A DNA stretch of 22,145 bases, taken from Eubacteriales bacterium (lineage in GTDB: Bacteria; Bacillota_A; Clostridia; Christensenellales; Aristaeellaceae). The stretch is from positions 1-22,145 of the forward strand of contig JAUMYC010000014.1 of assembly GCA_030528845.1 (NCBI GenBank), written 5' to 3'. The translations under genes were made by a program, and so were the position numbers. Below, piece by piece: positions 7,281-14,011 of this stretch (positions are counted from its first letter, which is position 1; every line of letters starts with the position of its first letter). The notes under the pieces are model-generated. The model was not told where the DNA came from. It ran no database searches and saw only the letters and a list, made by a program, of their open reading frames with translations.

Positions 7281-7312
7281 ATCCCGCTGCGCCAAGCCGC
7301 GGGATTTTCTCT
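7281..7312 (+). terminator. Terminator of the J-domain gene
   Basis: ATCCCGC (7281-7287) pairs with GCGGGAT (7299-7305), followed by TTTTCTCT. It lies 30 bases after the stop codon and before the next gene's ribosome binding site. Confidence 0.65.
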
Positions 7313-7351
7313 ATCCTCCCCTCACACAACACGAAAGGCGGTTGAACCGAA

Positions 7352-7861
7352 ATGCAGTATCAAAAATACATCGACCTCGCCCTGCAGATGGGCGCGCCGG
7401 ACTGCGTGGCCTTCACCATCGACCAGATCGTCTTCGACCCGCGCACGCTGCTCAAATGCATGTACGGCTGCAGCGACTGGGGCAAGAGCCACACCTGCCC
7501 CTCCCGCCCGGGCAACCCCACCATGGCGGAGCTCAAAGACATGTTCTCGCGCTATCGGGGCGGCGTGATCGTACACGCGCACAGCAAGGCGCTCTCCCAG
7601 AAGATCTCTTATGAGATCGAGCGCCGTGCCTTTGTGGACGGCTATTACTTCGCCTTCTCTCTGTCCGACTGCGCGCTGTGCAAGGAATGCGCCGCGAAGA
7701 CCTGCGAGGACTGCCGCCATGTGCGCATGGCGCGCCCCGCGTTCCACAGCGTCGGCATCGACGTGTTCAAGACCGTGCGCGGCCTCGGCCTGCCCATCTC
7801 GACGCTCTTCGACCCGCAAACGGAAGAGCAGAACTGGTACAGCGCCGTGTTCATCGAATAA
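7352..7861 (+). CDS. DUF2284 family Cys-rich metal-binding protein
   Basis: A predicted metal-binding protein of a family with no settled role. The 169-residue protein carries the family's cysteine patterns: CMYGCSDWGKSHTCP (Cys36, 40, 49) near the N-terminus, and a ferredoxin-like cluster of Cys107, 110, 113, 118 and 121 in the middle (SDCALCKEC...TCEDC). Such spacing suggests an iron-sulfur cluster or zinc, which the sequence alone cannot settle. The ending NWYSAVFIE is typical of the family. The ribosome binding site is weak (AAAGG at 7334-7338, 13 bases from the ATG), and no good promoter was seen, so some read-through from the J-domain gene is possible. Confidence 0.85.
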   Translation: MQYQKYIDLALQMGAPDCVAFTIDQIVFDPRTLLKCMYGCSDWGKSHTCPSRPGNPTMAELKDMFSRYRGGVIVHAHSKALSQKISYEIERRAFVDGYYFAFSLSDCALCKECAAKTCEDCRHVRMARPAFHSVGIDVFKTVRGLGLPISTLFDPQTEEQNWYSAVFIE

Positions 7862-7883
7862 ACCGCGCCGCCGCAAAATAACG

Positions 7884-7931
7884 AAAAAAGAGGCCTCTCC
7901 CTGTGCCGTCACAGAGAGAGGCCTGTTTTTT
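7884..7931. terminator. Bidirectional terminator between the DUF2284 and dipeptidase genes
   Basis: AGGCCTCTCCCTGTG (7891-7905) pairs with 7910-7924 around CCGT with one mismatch. It is flanked by an A6 tract on the left and a T6 tract on the right, and so serves both convergent genes. Confidence 0.88.
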
Positions 7932-7940
7932 ATCCCGCGT

Positions 7941-8645
7941 TCAGCCGCGCGGCATCGCGATCGGAAAATCAAAATATGTGTCCGGATAGGGCTCGTTTTC
8001 CAGCGTGAAATGCCACCACTCGCTCTCGAGCGGGCGGAAGCCGCGGCGCAGCATGGCCTCCCGCAGCAGCATGCGGTTTTCGAACTGCTCCTGCGTGAGC
8101 CCCTCCCTGCAGCCGGGGTGGGAAAGCTCGCCGAAAAAATCAAATGGGCCGCCCATATCCACATCACGCCCGGTCTTCATGTCCAGGAGAGTCAGATCCA
8201 CGGTGGAGCCGCGGCTGTGGCCGGATCTTGCGGCGATATATCCCTGCTCGAACAAAGAGGATTTCTCCAGCCCGGGATAAAAATACGCCTGCATTCTCGT
8301 GTCTTCGACGTCCTCCGCCCATTCCTTGAAGTGATCCACGGCGCTCTGCGGGCGGTAGGCGTCGTAGATCTTGATCCGATAGCCCTGCGCGAGCAGGTCG
8401 TCGCTGACCTCTTTGAGCGCTGCCGCCGCCTCTTTCGTCAAAAACGCCGCCGGGGCTTCATAGGAGCGGATGCGCTCGCCCACGAAATTGAACGTGGAAT
8501 AATAGCGGATCTCCAGAACAGCGTCCGGGATCACATCCGTGATCATCACAAAGCCGGAGCGGTCATTCTCTTTCGGGCCCGCATGCGTTTGGGCGCTGCC
8601 CGGGGCATGGGCAGCAGCAGCGGGAATATGCGCGGCGTTCTTCAT
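7941..8645 (-). CDS. D-alanyl-D-alanine dipeptidase (VanX/DdpX-like, M15D)
   Basis: Zinc enzyme family that hydrolyses D-Ala-D-Ala. The 234-residue protein has YRP with Arg98, SGHSRGSTVDLTL with zinc ligands His143 and Asp150, and EWWHF with catalytic base Glu209 and zinc ligand His212. The ending PYPDTYFDFP is typical of VanX. There is an Ala-rich extension of about 30 residues before the family domain, without a convincing signal peptide, so the protein is probably cytoplasmic. ATG 8645 lies 9 bases after GGAGGAG; an ATG three codons upstream touches that box and is unlikely. An internal start at MITDVIPDA is possible. No vanH, vanA or vanRS genes are nearby, so a peptidoglycan-recycling role is more likely than glycopeptide resistance. 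Confidence 0.9.
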   Translation of the reverse strand: MKNAAHIPAAAAHAPGSAQTHAGPKENDRSGFVMITDVIPDAVLEIRYYSTFNFVGERIRSYEAPAAFLTKEAAAALKEVSDDLLAQGYRIKIYDAYRPQSAVDHFKEWAEDVEDTRMQAYFYPGLEKSSLFEQGYIAARSGHSRGSTVDLTLLDMKTGRDVDMGGPFDFFGELSHPGCREGLTQEQFENRMLLREAMLRRGFRPLESEWWHFTLENEPYPDTYFDFPIAMPRG

Positions 8646-8757
8646 GCAAACCATCTCCTCCGTCGGCCGAAGCGTCGTCTGCGGCGCGTTCTTCGGCTGT
8701 TCGTTTTCATAGTATCACACAGAGCTCGCCCGTGCAAGAACGAGTGCGGCCGCCGCA

Positions 8758-8786
8758 TTGCCCCGCCCGGAAAAGCATGCTATAAT
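8758..8786 (+). promoter_or_regulatory. Sigma-A promoter of the ROK kinase operon
   Basis: TTGCCC (8758-8763), a 17-base spacer and a perfect TATAAT (8781-8786) with an extended TGC just before it. The predicted start near 8793 leaves a leader of only about 12 bases, so GAGGTG (8793-8798) would lie at the very 5' end of the mRNA. Confidence 0.78.
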
Positions 8787-8804
8787 GCACACGAGGTGAA
8801 CGGC

Positions 8805-9773
8805 ATGGCATTGATCGGATGGGATATCGGCGGGACAAAATGCGCAGCGGTGCTCGGCAGGGGCGAACAGGGCTCTGTGCGGGCGGAGGGCAGGCTCGCC
8901 TTCCCCACCTGCGCCACATGGCAGGCCACGCTGGAGCAGCTCGCAGCCGCGAGCGAGGAGCTGCTGGGCGGCGAACGGGCCGAGGCCGTGGGCGTCAGCT
9001 GCGGCGGGCCGCTCGACAGCGCCGCGGGCGTGATCCTCTCTCCGCCGAACCTGCCCGGATGGGACAATGTGCCCGTCGTGCAATATGCCGGCGAAGCGCT
9101 GCACGCGCCCGCCTTTCTGGAAAACGACGCGAACGCCTGCGCGCTGGCGGAATGGCGCTGCGGCGCGGGGCGCGGGGCCGAAAGCCTCGTCTTTCTGACC
9201 TTCGGCACGGGCCTCGGCGCGGGGATCATCCTCGGCGGACGGCTCTGGCGCGGGGCAAACGGCAACGCAGGCGAGCTCGGGCACATCCGGCTCTCCCCCT
9301 TCGGCCCGGCGGGCTACGGCAAGCCCGGCTCGTTCGAGGGCTATTGCTCCGGCGGAGGCCTTGCGCAGCTGGGCCGGACGATCGGCAGCGCCTACATGCA
9401 GCAGGGCAAAGGCCGCCCGGGCTATCCGCTGCCCGGCGCGAGCGCGAGGGAACTCGCGCAGGCCGCGCGCGAGGGAGATGCCTGCGCGCAGGAGGTCTGG
9501 CGCGTGTGCGGAGAAAAGCTGGGCGAAGGGCTCGCCGTGCTGGTCGATCTGCTCAACCCGGAGCGCATCGTCATCGGCTCGATCTACGCCCGCTGCGAGG
9601 ATCTGCTGCTTGCGCCCATGCGCCGCGCGCTGGAGAGAGAAGCGCTCCCCTCTTCCCTCGCCGCCGTGCAGGTGGTGCCGGCGAGCCTCGGAGAACAAGT
9701 CGGCGATATCGCCGCCCTGTGCGCCGCAGAATACGGCCTGGGCGGCATGTTCCATAAGGAGGAAGCAAAATGA
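8805..9773 (+). CDS. ROK family sugar kinase
   Basis: Predicted ATP-dependent kinase for a hexose or amino sugar, in the cytoplasm. The 322-residue protein has the phosphate loop DIGGTK (7-12), the catalytic segment LENDAN with Asp108, GTGLGAG (134-140) and GELGH (156-160). The usual ROK zinc signature CxCGxxGCxE is absent; its place holds PAGYGKPGSFEGYCSGGG (168-185), so structural zinc is probably not bound. There is no DNA-binding N-terminal domain, so it is an enzyme, not a repressor. GAGGTGA lies 6-8 bases before ATG 8805. Its stop overlaps the next gene's start (ATGA at 9770-9773), so the two products are made together. Confidence 0.9.
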   Translation: MALIGWDIGGTKCAAVLGRGEQGSVRAEGRLAFPTCATWQATLEQLAAASEELLGGERAEAVGVSCGGPLDSAAGVILSPPNLPGWDNVPVVQYAGEALHAPAFLENDANACALAEWRCGAGRGAESLVFLTFGTGLGAGIILGGRLWRGANGNAGELGHIRLSPFGPAGYGKPGSFEGYCSGGGLAQLGRTIGSAYMQQGKGRPGYPLPGASARELAQAAREGDACAQEVWRVCGEKLGEGLAVLVDLLNPERIVIGSIYARCEDLLLAPMRRALEREALPSSLAAVQVVPASLGEQVGDIAALCAAEYGLGGMFHKEEAK

Positions 9774-10921
9774 ACAGGATCAAGACGGTGCTCATCGGCA
9801 TCGGCGGCTTCGGCAATCAATATGTACGCGGGATGCTGGACGACCCGCGCGCGGACGCAGCCGAGCTCGTGGGCGTCTGCGACCCGCGGCCCGAGGGCTG
9901 CGACCGGCTCGCGCAGCTGCGCGAAATGGGCGTGCCCCTCTTTGCCGACCCGAAGGAGCTCTTTGCCCATGTGCAGGCAGACCTCGCGGTCATCTCCACG
10001 CCCATCTTCCTGCATGCCGAGCACGCGGCGGCGGCCTTTGCGGCGGGCTGCGACGTGCTTCTGGAAAAGCCCGTGGCGGCCACCGCAGCGGAGAGCAGGA
10101 AGATTCTCGAGGCGCGGGACGCGAGCAAAAAGAACCTCGCCATCGGCTTTCAGTGGTGCTATGACGAGGCCATGCAGGCCTTCAAGAGGGATATCCTCGC
10201 CGGGCGCTTCGGCAGGCTCGAGAGCATGCAGGCCATGGTGCTCTGGCCGCGCGATCTGGCCTATTATGCGCGCGGAGGCGGCTGGGCGGGCAAGCGCCTT
10301 TCCGCCGACGGTCGGCCCCTGTGGGACAGCGTGGCCTCCAACGCCACGGCGCATTACATCATGAACATGCTCTGGCTGGCCGGGGACGCCCCGGGCTCTG
10401 CGGCGCAGCTGACGCCCGAGCGCGTCTGGACGGGCTGCGCCAACGATATCGAGACCTTTGACAGCGTGGCCTTCACCGGCAGGATCGGCCCTGCGCGGGC
10501 GCTCTACTGCGCCTCGCACGCCGTCGGCCCGCAGGACACGGTCAACCCCGTCTTCCGCTATGTGTTCGAGCGGGGCGAGGCCGTCTTCAGCGAGGACGAG
10601 GGCGGCGAGCTGTGCGTGCGCATGCAGGACGGGCAGGTCGTGCGCTACGGGCGCTCCGTGCCCAACGGCACGAACATCGAAAAGCTCTTTCAGGTGCTGG
10701 AGGCCTGCCGCAGCGGCGATTGGTCCGCTCTGCCCTGCCCCGCCGAGGCCGCGCTGCGCCATGCGCAGGCCATGGACAGCATCAACCTCGCGCAGGCGCA
10801 GCCGCTGCAGAGCATGCGCATGATGGACGAAGCGCGCCGCGCGTGGGTCGTGCCCGGGCTGGGAGACTGGCTCAAGCAGATCTACCGCACGGGCGAGCTG
10901 CCCTCGTGCTTCGCTCCGTGA
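9770..10921 (+). CDS. Gfo/Idh/MocA family oxidoreductase
   Basis: Predicted NAD(P)-dependent dehydrogenase of a sugar, inositol or sugar derivative. The 383-residue protein has a Rossmann motif GIGGFGNQ (10-17), an acidic residue in VCDPRPE at the end of the second strand, and EKP (99-101), the signature that closes the coenzyme domain. The C-terminal domain has Asp186 and His195 in the region where the family places catalytic residues (WDSVASNATAHYIMNM), although the usual Gly-rich approach is altered. AAGGAGG (9756-9762) precedes ATG 9770 by 7 bases and lies within the kinase gene. Coupling to the ROK kinase suggests a shared sugar pathway; the substrate is unknown. Confidence 0.9.
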   Translation: MNRIKTVLIGIGGFGNQYVRGMLDDPRADAAELVGVCDPRPEGCDRLAQLREMGVPLFADPKELFAHVQADLAVISTPIFLHAEHAAAAFAAGCDVLLEKPVAATAAESRKILEARDASKKNLAIGFQWCYDEAMQAFKRDILAGRFGRLESMQAMVLWPRDLAYYARGGGWAGKRLSADGRPLWDSVASNATAHYIMNMLWLAGDAPGSAAQLTPERVWTGCANDIETFDSVAFTGRIGPARALYCASHAVGPQDTVNPVFRYVFERGEAVFSEDEGGELCVRMQDGQVVRYGRSVPNGTNIEKLFQVLEACRSGDWSALPCPAEAALRHAQAMDSINLAQAQPLQSMRMMDEARRAWVVPGLGDWLKQIYRTGELPSCFAP

Positions 10922-10934
10922 TCTTCTCCGCACG

Positions 10935-10985
10935 AAAAAAAACGACCCCCGGAAGCCCGAACGGAGCTCCCGGGGGTCTGTTTAT
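10935..10985. terminator. Bidirectional terminator between the oxidoreductase and RadC-like genes
   Basis: GACCCCCGG (10944-10952) pairs with CCGGGGGTC (10970-10978), with an inner AGC/GCT stem. An A-tract lies on the left and TTTATT on the right, the latter overlapping the RadC-like gene's end. Confidence 0.82.
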
Positions 10986-11683
10986 TGTTCCTCTGCGGCG
11001 ACCGACCTGTCGGCGAATCTCAGGCGGATCATCTCTTCCTTCCTCGCGCTGAAGAAGCTCTCGCCCGAGGCGATGATATGATCCAGATAGGCGATCTCCA
11101 TGACGGCAAAGGCGCGTTCCATGCGCCGGACAAAGTCCTTTTCCTCCGGGGAGATCCGCATATCCGCGGCGACGCGCACGCTCAGCGTCTGCGCGGCATG
11201 AAAGGACAGCGCGCAGCGCACCATTTCCTTGGCGTGGGGCAGGTCGCTGCGCTCCGGAGAAAGCCGCGCGCAATGCAGGACGCGGCCGGAATGATCCAGA
11301 CAGATCAGCGCAAAATCTCCCACCGACAGGCCCGCGCCCCTTTGCAGAAAGCGGATCGCGTCCTGCACGTTTTTGATGACGCTCTGCGGCGCGGTCCAGC
11401 TCTCGGCATAGCTCAGGGCCAGCTCTCCCGCCGCGCGCAGCCACTGCGCCGAGCGTTCGCCCACGCCCTCCACCTGCACCAGCTCTTCCACCGGCGCGGT
11501 CAGCACGGCCTCCACGCTGCCGAAGCGATTGATCAGCTTGTGGCCGAGGGGGTTGACGTCTCTGACCGGGATGATCTGCATCAGCAATATCTCCAGCACC
11601 TCGTGCGGATGAAAAGCGGCGATCCCTCCTCTGGCCGCGCGGGCGCGCAGTCGTTCCCGGTGGCCTGCATGCTCTTCAGACAT
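10982..11683 (-). CDS. radC: RadC-like JAB-domain protein with degenerate metal site
   Basis: RadC-family protein; cellular role unsettled. The 233-residue protein has the helix-hairpin-helix N-terminal half typical of Clostridia members (GHRERLRARAARGGI, VNPLGHKLINRFGS, VQVEGVGERSA). The JAB-like half contains AKEMVRCAL (151-159) and LDHIIASGESFFS (200-212). At the JAMM motif, where active members read HNHPSGD...SxxD, this one reads RVAADMRISPEEKD (170-183): both metal-binding His are Arg170 and Ala172, while Asp183 remains. It is therefore probably catalytically inactive. ATG 11683 has AGGAG 8 bases upstream. The minus-strand extended -10 TGGTATACT (11722-11714) is the likely promoter, without a clear -35. 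It is not a frameshift: the frame is intact and of normal length. Confidence 0.85.
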   Translation of the reverse strand: MSEEHAGHRERLRARAARGGIAAFHPHEVLEILLMQIIPVRDVNPLGHKLINRFGSVEAVLTAPVEELVQVEGVGERSAQWLRAAGELALSYAESWTAPQSVIKNVQDAIRFLQRGAGLSVGDFALICLDHSGRVLHCARLSPERSDLPHAKEMVRCALSFHAAQTLSVRVAADMRISPEEKDFVRRMERAFAVMEIAYLDHIIASGESFFSARKEEMIRLRFADRSVAAEEQ

Positions 11684-11713
11684 ATATTCCTCTCCTCTTT
11701 TGTGCATACAGAA

Positions 11714-11722
11714 AGTATACCA
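11714..11722 (-). promoter_or_regulatory. Extended -10 promoter element of the RadC-like gene
   Basis: On the minus strand this reads TGG-TATACT, the same nine bases as at the HtrA-like gene. No clear -35 is visible. Confidence 0.45.
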
Positions 11723-11764
11723 CAGGAGGCGTCTCGGGACAGCGAACCAAAAGACGCATGGATT

Positions 11765-11794
11765 GCTCATAAGCATTATATCACTATGCATATT
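11765..11794 (+). promoter_or_regulatory. Possible sigma-E (mother-cell) promoter of yabP-yabQ
   Basis: GCTCATAAG (11765-11773) and CATATT (11789-11794), about 15 bases apart, resemble the sporulation sigma-E -35 and -10 pattern. No sigma-A promoter is evident. yabP and yabQ are sigma-E controlled in Bacillus, which fits, but the match is by eye. Confidence 0.4.
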
Positions 11795-11850
11795 CCGCCC
11801 TTTTGCGCGTAAGATCCATTATCGAAGCGCTATTGCAGGAGGGAACGCAT

Positions 11851-12129
11851 ATGCAGGAAGAACGCACCCCGGCAGCCGAACACAGCCTTACGATCCGCGC
11901 AAGGAGCGCGCTGACGCTCTGCGGCATTCTGGACGTACCCAGCTTCTGCGAACAGACCATCGTGGCGGAGACCTCCGCAGGAGACCTGACCATCATGGGC
12001 GAGGAGCTGCACATCTCCCGCCTGAACCTTGACGAAGGACAGGTGAGCATCGAAGGGACGATCAACGCGCTGGAATATTCCGCGCCCCGGCAAAAGGGCA
12101 GGAGCGTGCTGGGCAGGCTCTGGAAATGA
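11851..12129 (+). CDS. yabP: Sporulation protein YabP
   Basis: Small mother-cell sporulation protein found in endospore formers; exact biochemical role unknown. The 92-residue product matches the family across its length: EHSLTIRARSALTLCGILDVPSF, then the conserved GDLTIMGEELHISRLNLDEGQVSIEGTI (segments around residues 43-70), and the basic end GRSVLGRLWK. The start at ATG 11851 follows AGGAGGG (11837-11843) by 7 bases; a longer frame from 11803 has no ribosome binding site. It overlaps yabQ by the ATGA at 12126-12129. It is divergent from the RadC-like gene. The heat-shock S4-domain gene (rqcP) that often precedes yabP in Firmicutes is absent here. Confidence 0.93.
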   Translation: MQEERTPAAEHSLTIRARSALTLCGILDVPSFCEQTIVAETSAGDLTIMGEELHISRLNLDEGQVSIEGTINALEYSAPRQKGRSVLGRLWK

Positions 12130-12485
12130 GCGTGCTCTATCCGGCGCAGGGGCAGGCGCAGCTCTGGCTGGAATTCTGCGCGGCGGGCGCGGCGGCGGCG
12201 CTGCTCTCCGGCCTGATCGGCCTGTTTTTCCCCGGTCGGCTGCGCGCGCTGGGCGATCTGCTCTCCGGCTGCGCGGCCGGGCTGCTGCTCTGCGGCACAT
12301 GCGTGCTCCGCGCCAACGGCGTGATGCGCGCTTATATGCTCGTCGCGCTGCTTATAGGTGCATCCGGTTTTGTGCTGCTGCTCGGCCTGCCCCTGCGCAG
12401 GCTGCTGCGGCCTCTATCAAGCGCACTGGCGCAGCTCGCGCGCCGCGTCGGCTCCTGCGCGTTCCTGCGCAGGCTACTGCGTTAA
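12126..12485 (+). CDS. yabQ: Spore cortex membrane protein YabQ
   Basis: Predicted membrane protein required for spore cortex formation in Bacillus. The 119-residue protein has three likely membrane helices (about 14-35, 42-62 and 68-88) and a basic, Arg-rich C-terminal tail, matching the small size and layout of YabQ. Sequence similarity in this family is weak, so the call rests largely on its place between yabP and the divIC-like gene and on its overlap with yabP (ATGA), which implies translational coupling. No separate ribosome binding site of good quality is seen before ATG 12126. Confidence 0.75.
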   Translation: MSVLYPAQGQAQLWLEFCAAGAAAALLSGLIGLFFPGRLRALGDLLSGCAAGLLLCGTCVLRANGVMRAYMLVALLIGASGFVLLLGLPLRRLLRPLSSALAQLARRVGSCAFLRRLLR

Positions 12486-12531
12486 TATTAATTTTGTAAG
12501 ATTTTATCTATATTTTCGTAATATAATTTCC

Positions 12532-12561
12532 TTGCCCTGCGGGGGAGAAATGCGCTACAAT
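12532..12561 (+). promoter_or_regulatory. Sigma-A promoter of the divIC-like gene, with A/T-rich upstream element
   Basis: TTGCCC (12532-12537), an 18-base spacer and TACAAT (12556-12561). A very A/T-rich stretch (12484-12530) lies immediately upstream and may act as an UP element. It allows the division gene to be expressed in growing cells independently of the sporulation genes before it. Confidence 0.6.
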
Positions 12562-12627
12562 AACAGAACGAATTCGGTCTGTTTTTGGCCCAAAACGAAG
12601 AAGAACAACGCAAACGGAGGTGGAGGC

Positions 12628-12918
12628 ATGGCCCGCAACAGCTGGCGCGTAAAGCCGCGCTTTTGGCTGATCCTGATCGTGCTCATCCTTTCCGTTTTCA
12701 TGTTTTTGGACGCGAATCAGAACAAGATGATCGACCAGAGGGAAGCGGTCCTTCAGGAACTGCAAAAGACAAAGGAAGATCTGGAGGTGCGCGTCGCCTC
12801 CGACCAGCGCAAGCTGGAATTTTCCAAGAGCGACGACTATATCGAGCGCATGGCCCGCATCCATCTGCAGATGGTCATGCCCAATGAGATCTTATATGTT
12901 GAATCAGACACACACTGA
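12628..12918 (+). CDS. divIC: Septum formation initiator protein (DivIC/FtsB family)
   Basis: Bitopic divisome protein expected to bind FtsL and DivIB/FtsQ at the septum. The 96-residue product has a short basic cytoplasmic end (1-11), one membrane helix (about 12-28) and a coiled coil (about 33-65), followed by the conserved DDYIERMARIHLQMVMPNEILY segment, whose IERMAR...L.MV.P.E pattern is a DivIC/FtsB signature. Two GGAGG boxes (12616-12620 and 12622-12626) precede ATG 12628; the first is 7 bases away. Its 3' end overlaps the Ppx/GppA gene by about 35 bases, so the two are probably cotranscribed. Confidence 0.88.
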   Translation: MARNSWRVKPRFWLILIVLILSVFMFLDANQNKMIDQREAVLQELQKTKEDLEVRVASDQRKLEFSKSDDYIERMARIHLQMVMPNEILYVESDTH

Positions 12919-13807
12919 GCCCGCGCGCCTTGCGGCGATCGACGTCGGCTCCAATACGATCAAAATGCTCGCTGCGGAAGTCTCCGCCGCGGGCATTTCG
13001 CCGTTGAAATGGCATTCCGTCACCGTCCGTCTGCAGAGCGGCCTGCTGCCCGACGGCTCGCTGGACGAGGCCGCGCTCGGTCGGGCGGAGGAGGCTATCG
13101 CAACTCTGGTGCAGATGGCCCGCGAGCTGCACATCGAGCGCATCGCGGCCTTCGGCACGAGCGCCCTGCGCGACGCCAAGAACGCCGGCGAGCTCGTGCG
13201 GCGCGTGCAAAAGCGCTGCGGCGTGCTCCTGCGCGTCATCTCCGGCGAGGAAGAGGCCGAAAGCGCCTATACCGCCGCAGCTCCCGCAGGCCGCGCGCTG
13301 GTGATCAACCCGGGCGGCGGCTCGACGGAGATCATCGCGGGCGAAGACGGCCGCGTGCTGGTCGGCGTTTCGGCGCATGTCGGCGCAGTCTCTCTCCTGA
13401 AGGAGACCGCCGGGTTCACCGAGGAGCAGATCGTCGCACGCGCAAAGGAATACCTCGCGCCGGAATGGGCGAAGATCACGCTGCCCCTGCCGGAGACGGT
13501 CATCGCCTCGGGCGGAGCGGCGACCTGCGCCGCCGACGTGCTCATCGGCCTGCCCGAGCGCGACCGCTCCTTGCTGGAGGGCTTCGTGCTGGAGTCGGGC
13601 CGCGCGCGCGGGCTGCTCTCCCGGCTGCACGCGGCGAGCATCGAAGAGCGCATCGCCATGCCCGGCATGAACCCGAACCGCGCGGACATCCTGCCCTGCG
13701 GCCTCGCCATCCTCATCGCCTTCATGGAGCTCTCCGGCGCGCCGTGCCTGCGCGTGAGCGAGCGCAGCAATGTCTACGGCTTCCTGCGCCGCATGGCGGA
13801 GGAATGA
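12884..13807 (+). CDS. Ppx/GppA family phosphatase (exopolyphosphatase-like)
   Basis: Predicted hydrolase of polyphosphate or of pppGpp. The 307-residue protein has the actin-like fold motifs: DVGSNTIKML, FGTSALRDAKN, the catalytic-region segment ISGEEEAESAY, VINPGGGSTEII and VGAVSLLKE. It contains only the Ppx domain, without the C-terminal HD-type domain of the longer enzymes, so substrate choice is uncertain. The start is either ATG 12884 or ATG 12896; neither has a strong ribosome binding site, and both lie within the divIC-like gene, which suggests coupled translation. In many Clostridia a Ppx/GppA gene lies close to divIC; the intervening S1-domain gene often seen there is missing. Confidence 0.87.
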   Translation: MRSYMLNQTHTEPARLAAIDVGSNTIKMLAAEVSAAGISPLKWHSVTVRLQSGLLPDGSLDEAALGRAEEAIATLVQMARELHIERIAAFGTSALRDAKNAGELVRRVQKRCGVLLRVISGEEEAESAYTAAAPAGRALVINPGGGSTEIIAGEDGRVLVGVSAHVGAVSLLKETAGFTEEQIVARAKEYLAPEWAKITLPLPETVIASGGAATCAADVLIGLPERDRSLLEGFVLESGRARGLLSRLHAASIEERIAMPGMNPNRADILPCGLAILIAFMELSGAPCLRVSERSNVYGFLRRMAEE

Positions 13808-13830
13808 ACCGCCCCTTTCGCTTTTCTTCA

Positions 13831-13864
13831 GCTCTCCGCATTCCCTGCGGAGGGCTTTTTTCTT
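13831..13864 (+). terminator. Terminator after the Ppx/GppA gene
   Basis: A 10-base stem (13831-13840 with 13846-13855, one G-U pair) around TTCCC is followed by TTTTTTCTT. It is a textbook intrinsic terminator. Confidence 0.9.
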
Positions 13865-13950
13865 ATCGCCAGCGCGTCCTTGTCCGCAGAGATTTGCGCC
13901 GTCAAAAACGACGTTTGCGCGCGCAGGATGTATCATTGAGCGGCTTTCGG

Positions 13951-13979
13951 TTGACGCGTCCTTTTGTTTTTCATATCAT
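13951..13979 (+). promoter_or_regulatory. Sigma-A promoter of the secreted-protein gene
   Basis: TTGACG (13951-13956), a 17-base spacer and TATCAT (13974-13979); each box differs from consensus at one position. It is 32 bases upstream of the start codon. Confidence 0.75.
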
Positions 13980-14011
13980 AAAACCACAGACCGCGAAAGG
14001 AGAGGACGCAT

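Noticed and set aside
7941..8645. Vancomycin resistance by the VanX-like dipeptidase
   Set aside because: No vanH, D-Ala-D-Lac ligase, vanRS or vanY genes are present. The divergent gene is a sugar kinase. The enzyme family also has housekeeping members.
10982..11683. Treating the RadC-like gene as a pseudogene
   Set aside because: The frame is complete, of normal length, with a good start, ribosome binding site and terminator. Only the metal-site residues are changed, so a retained non-catalytic protein is more likely.
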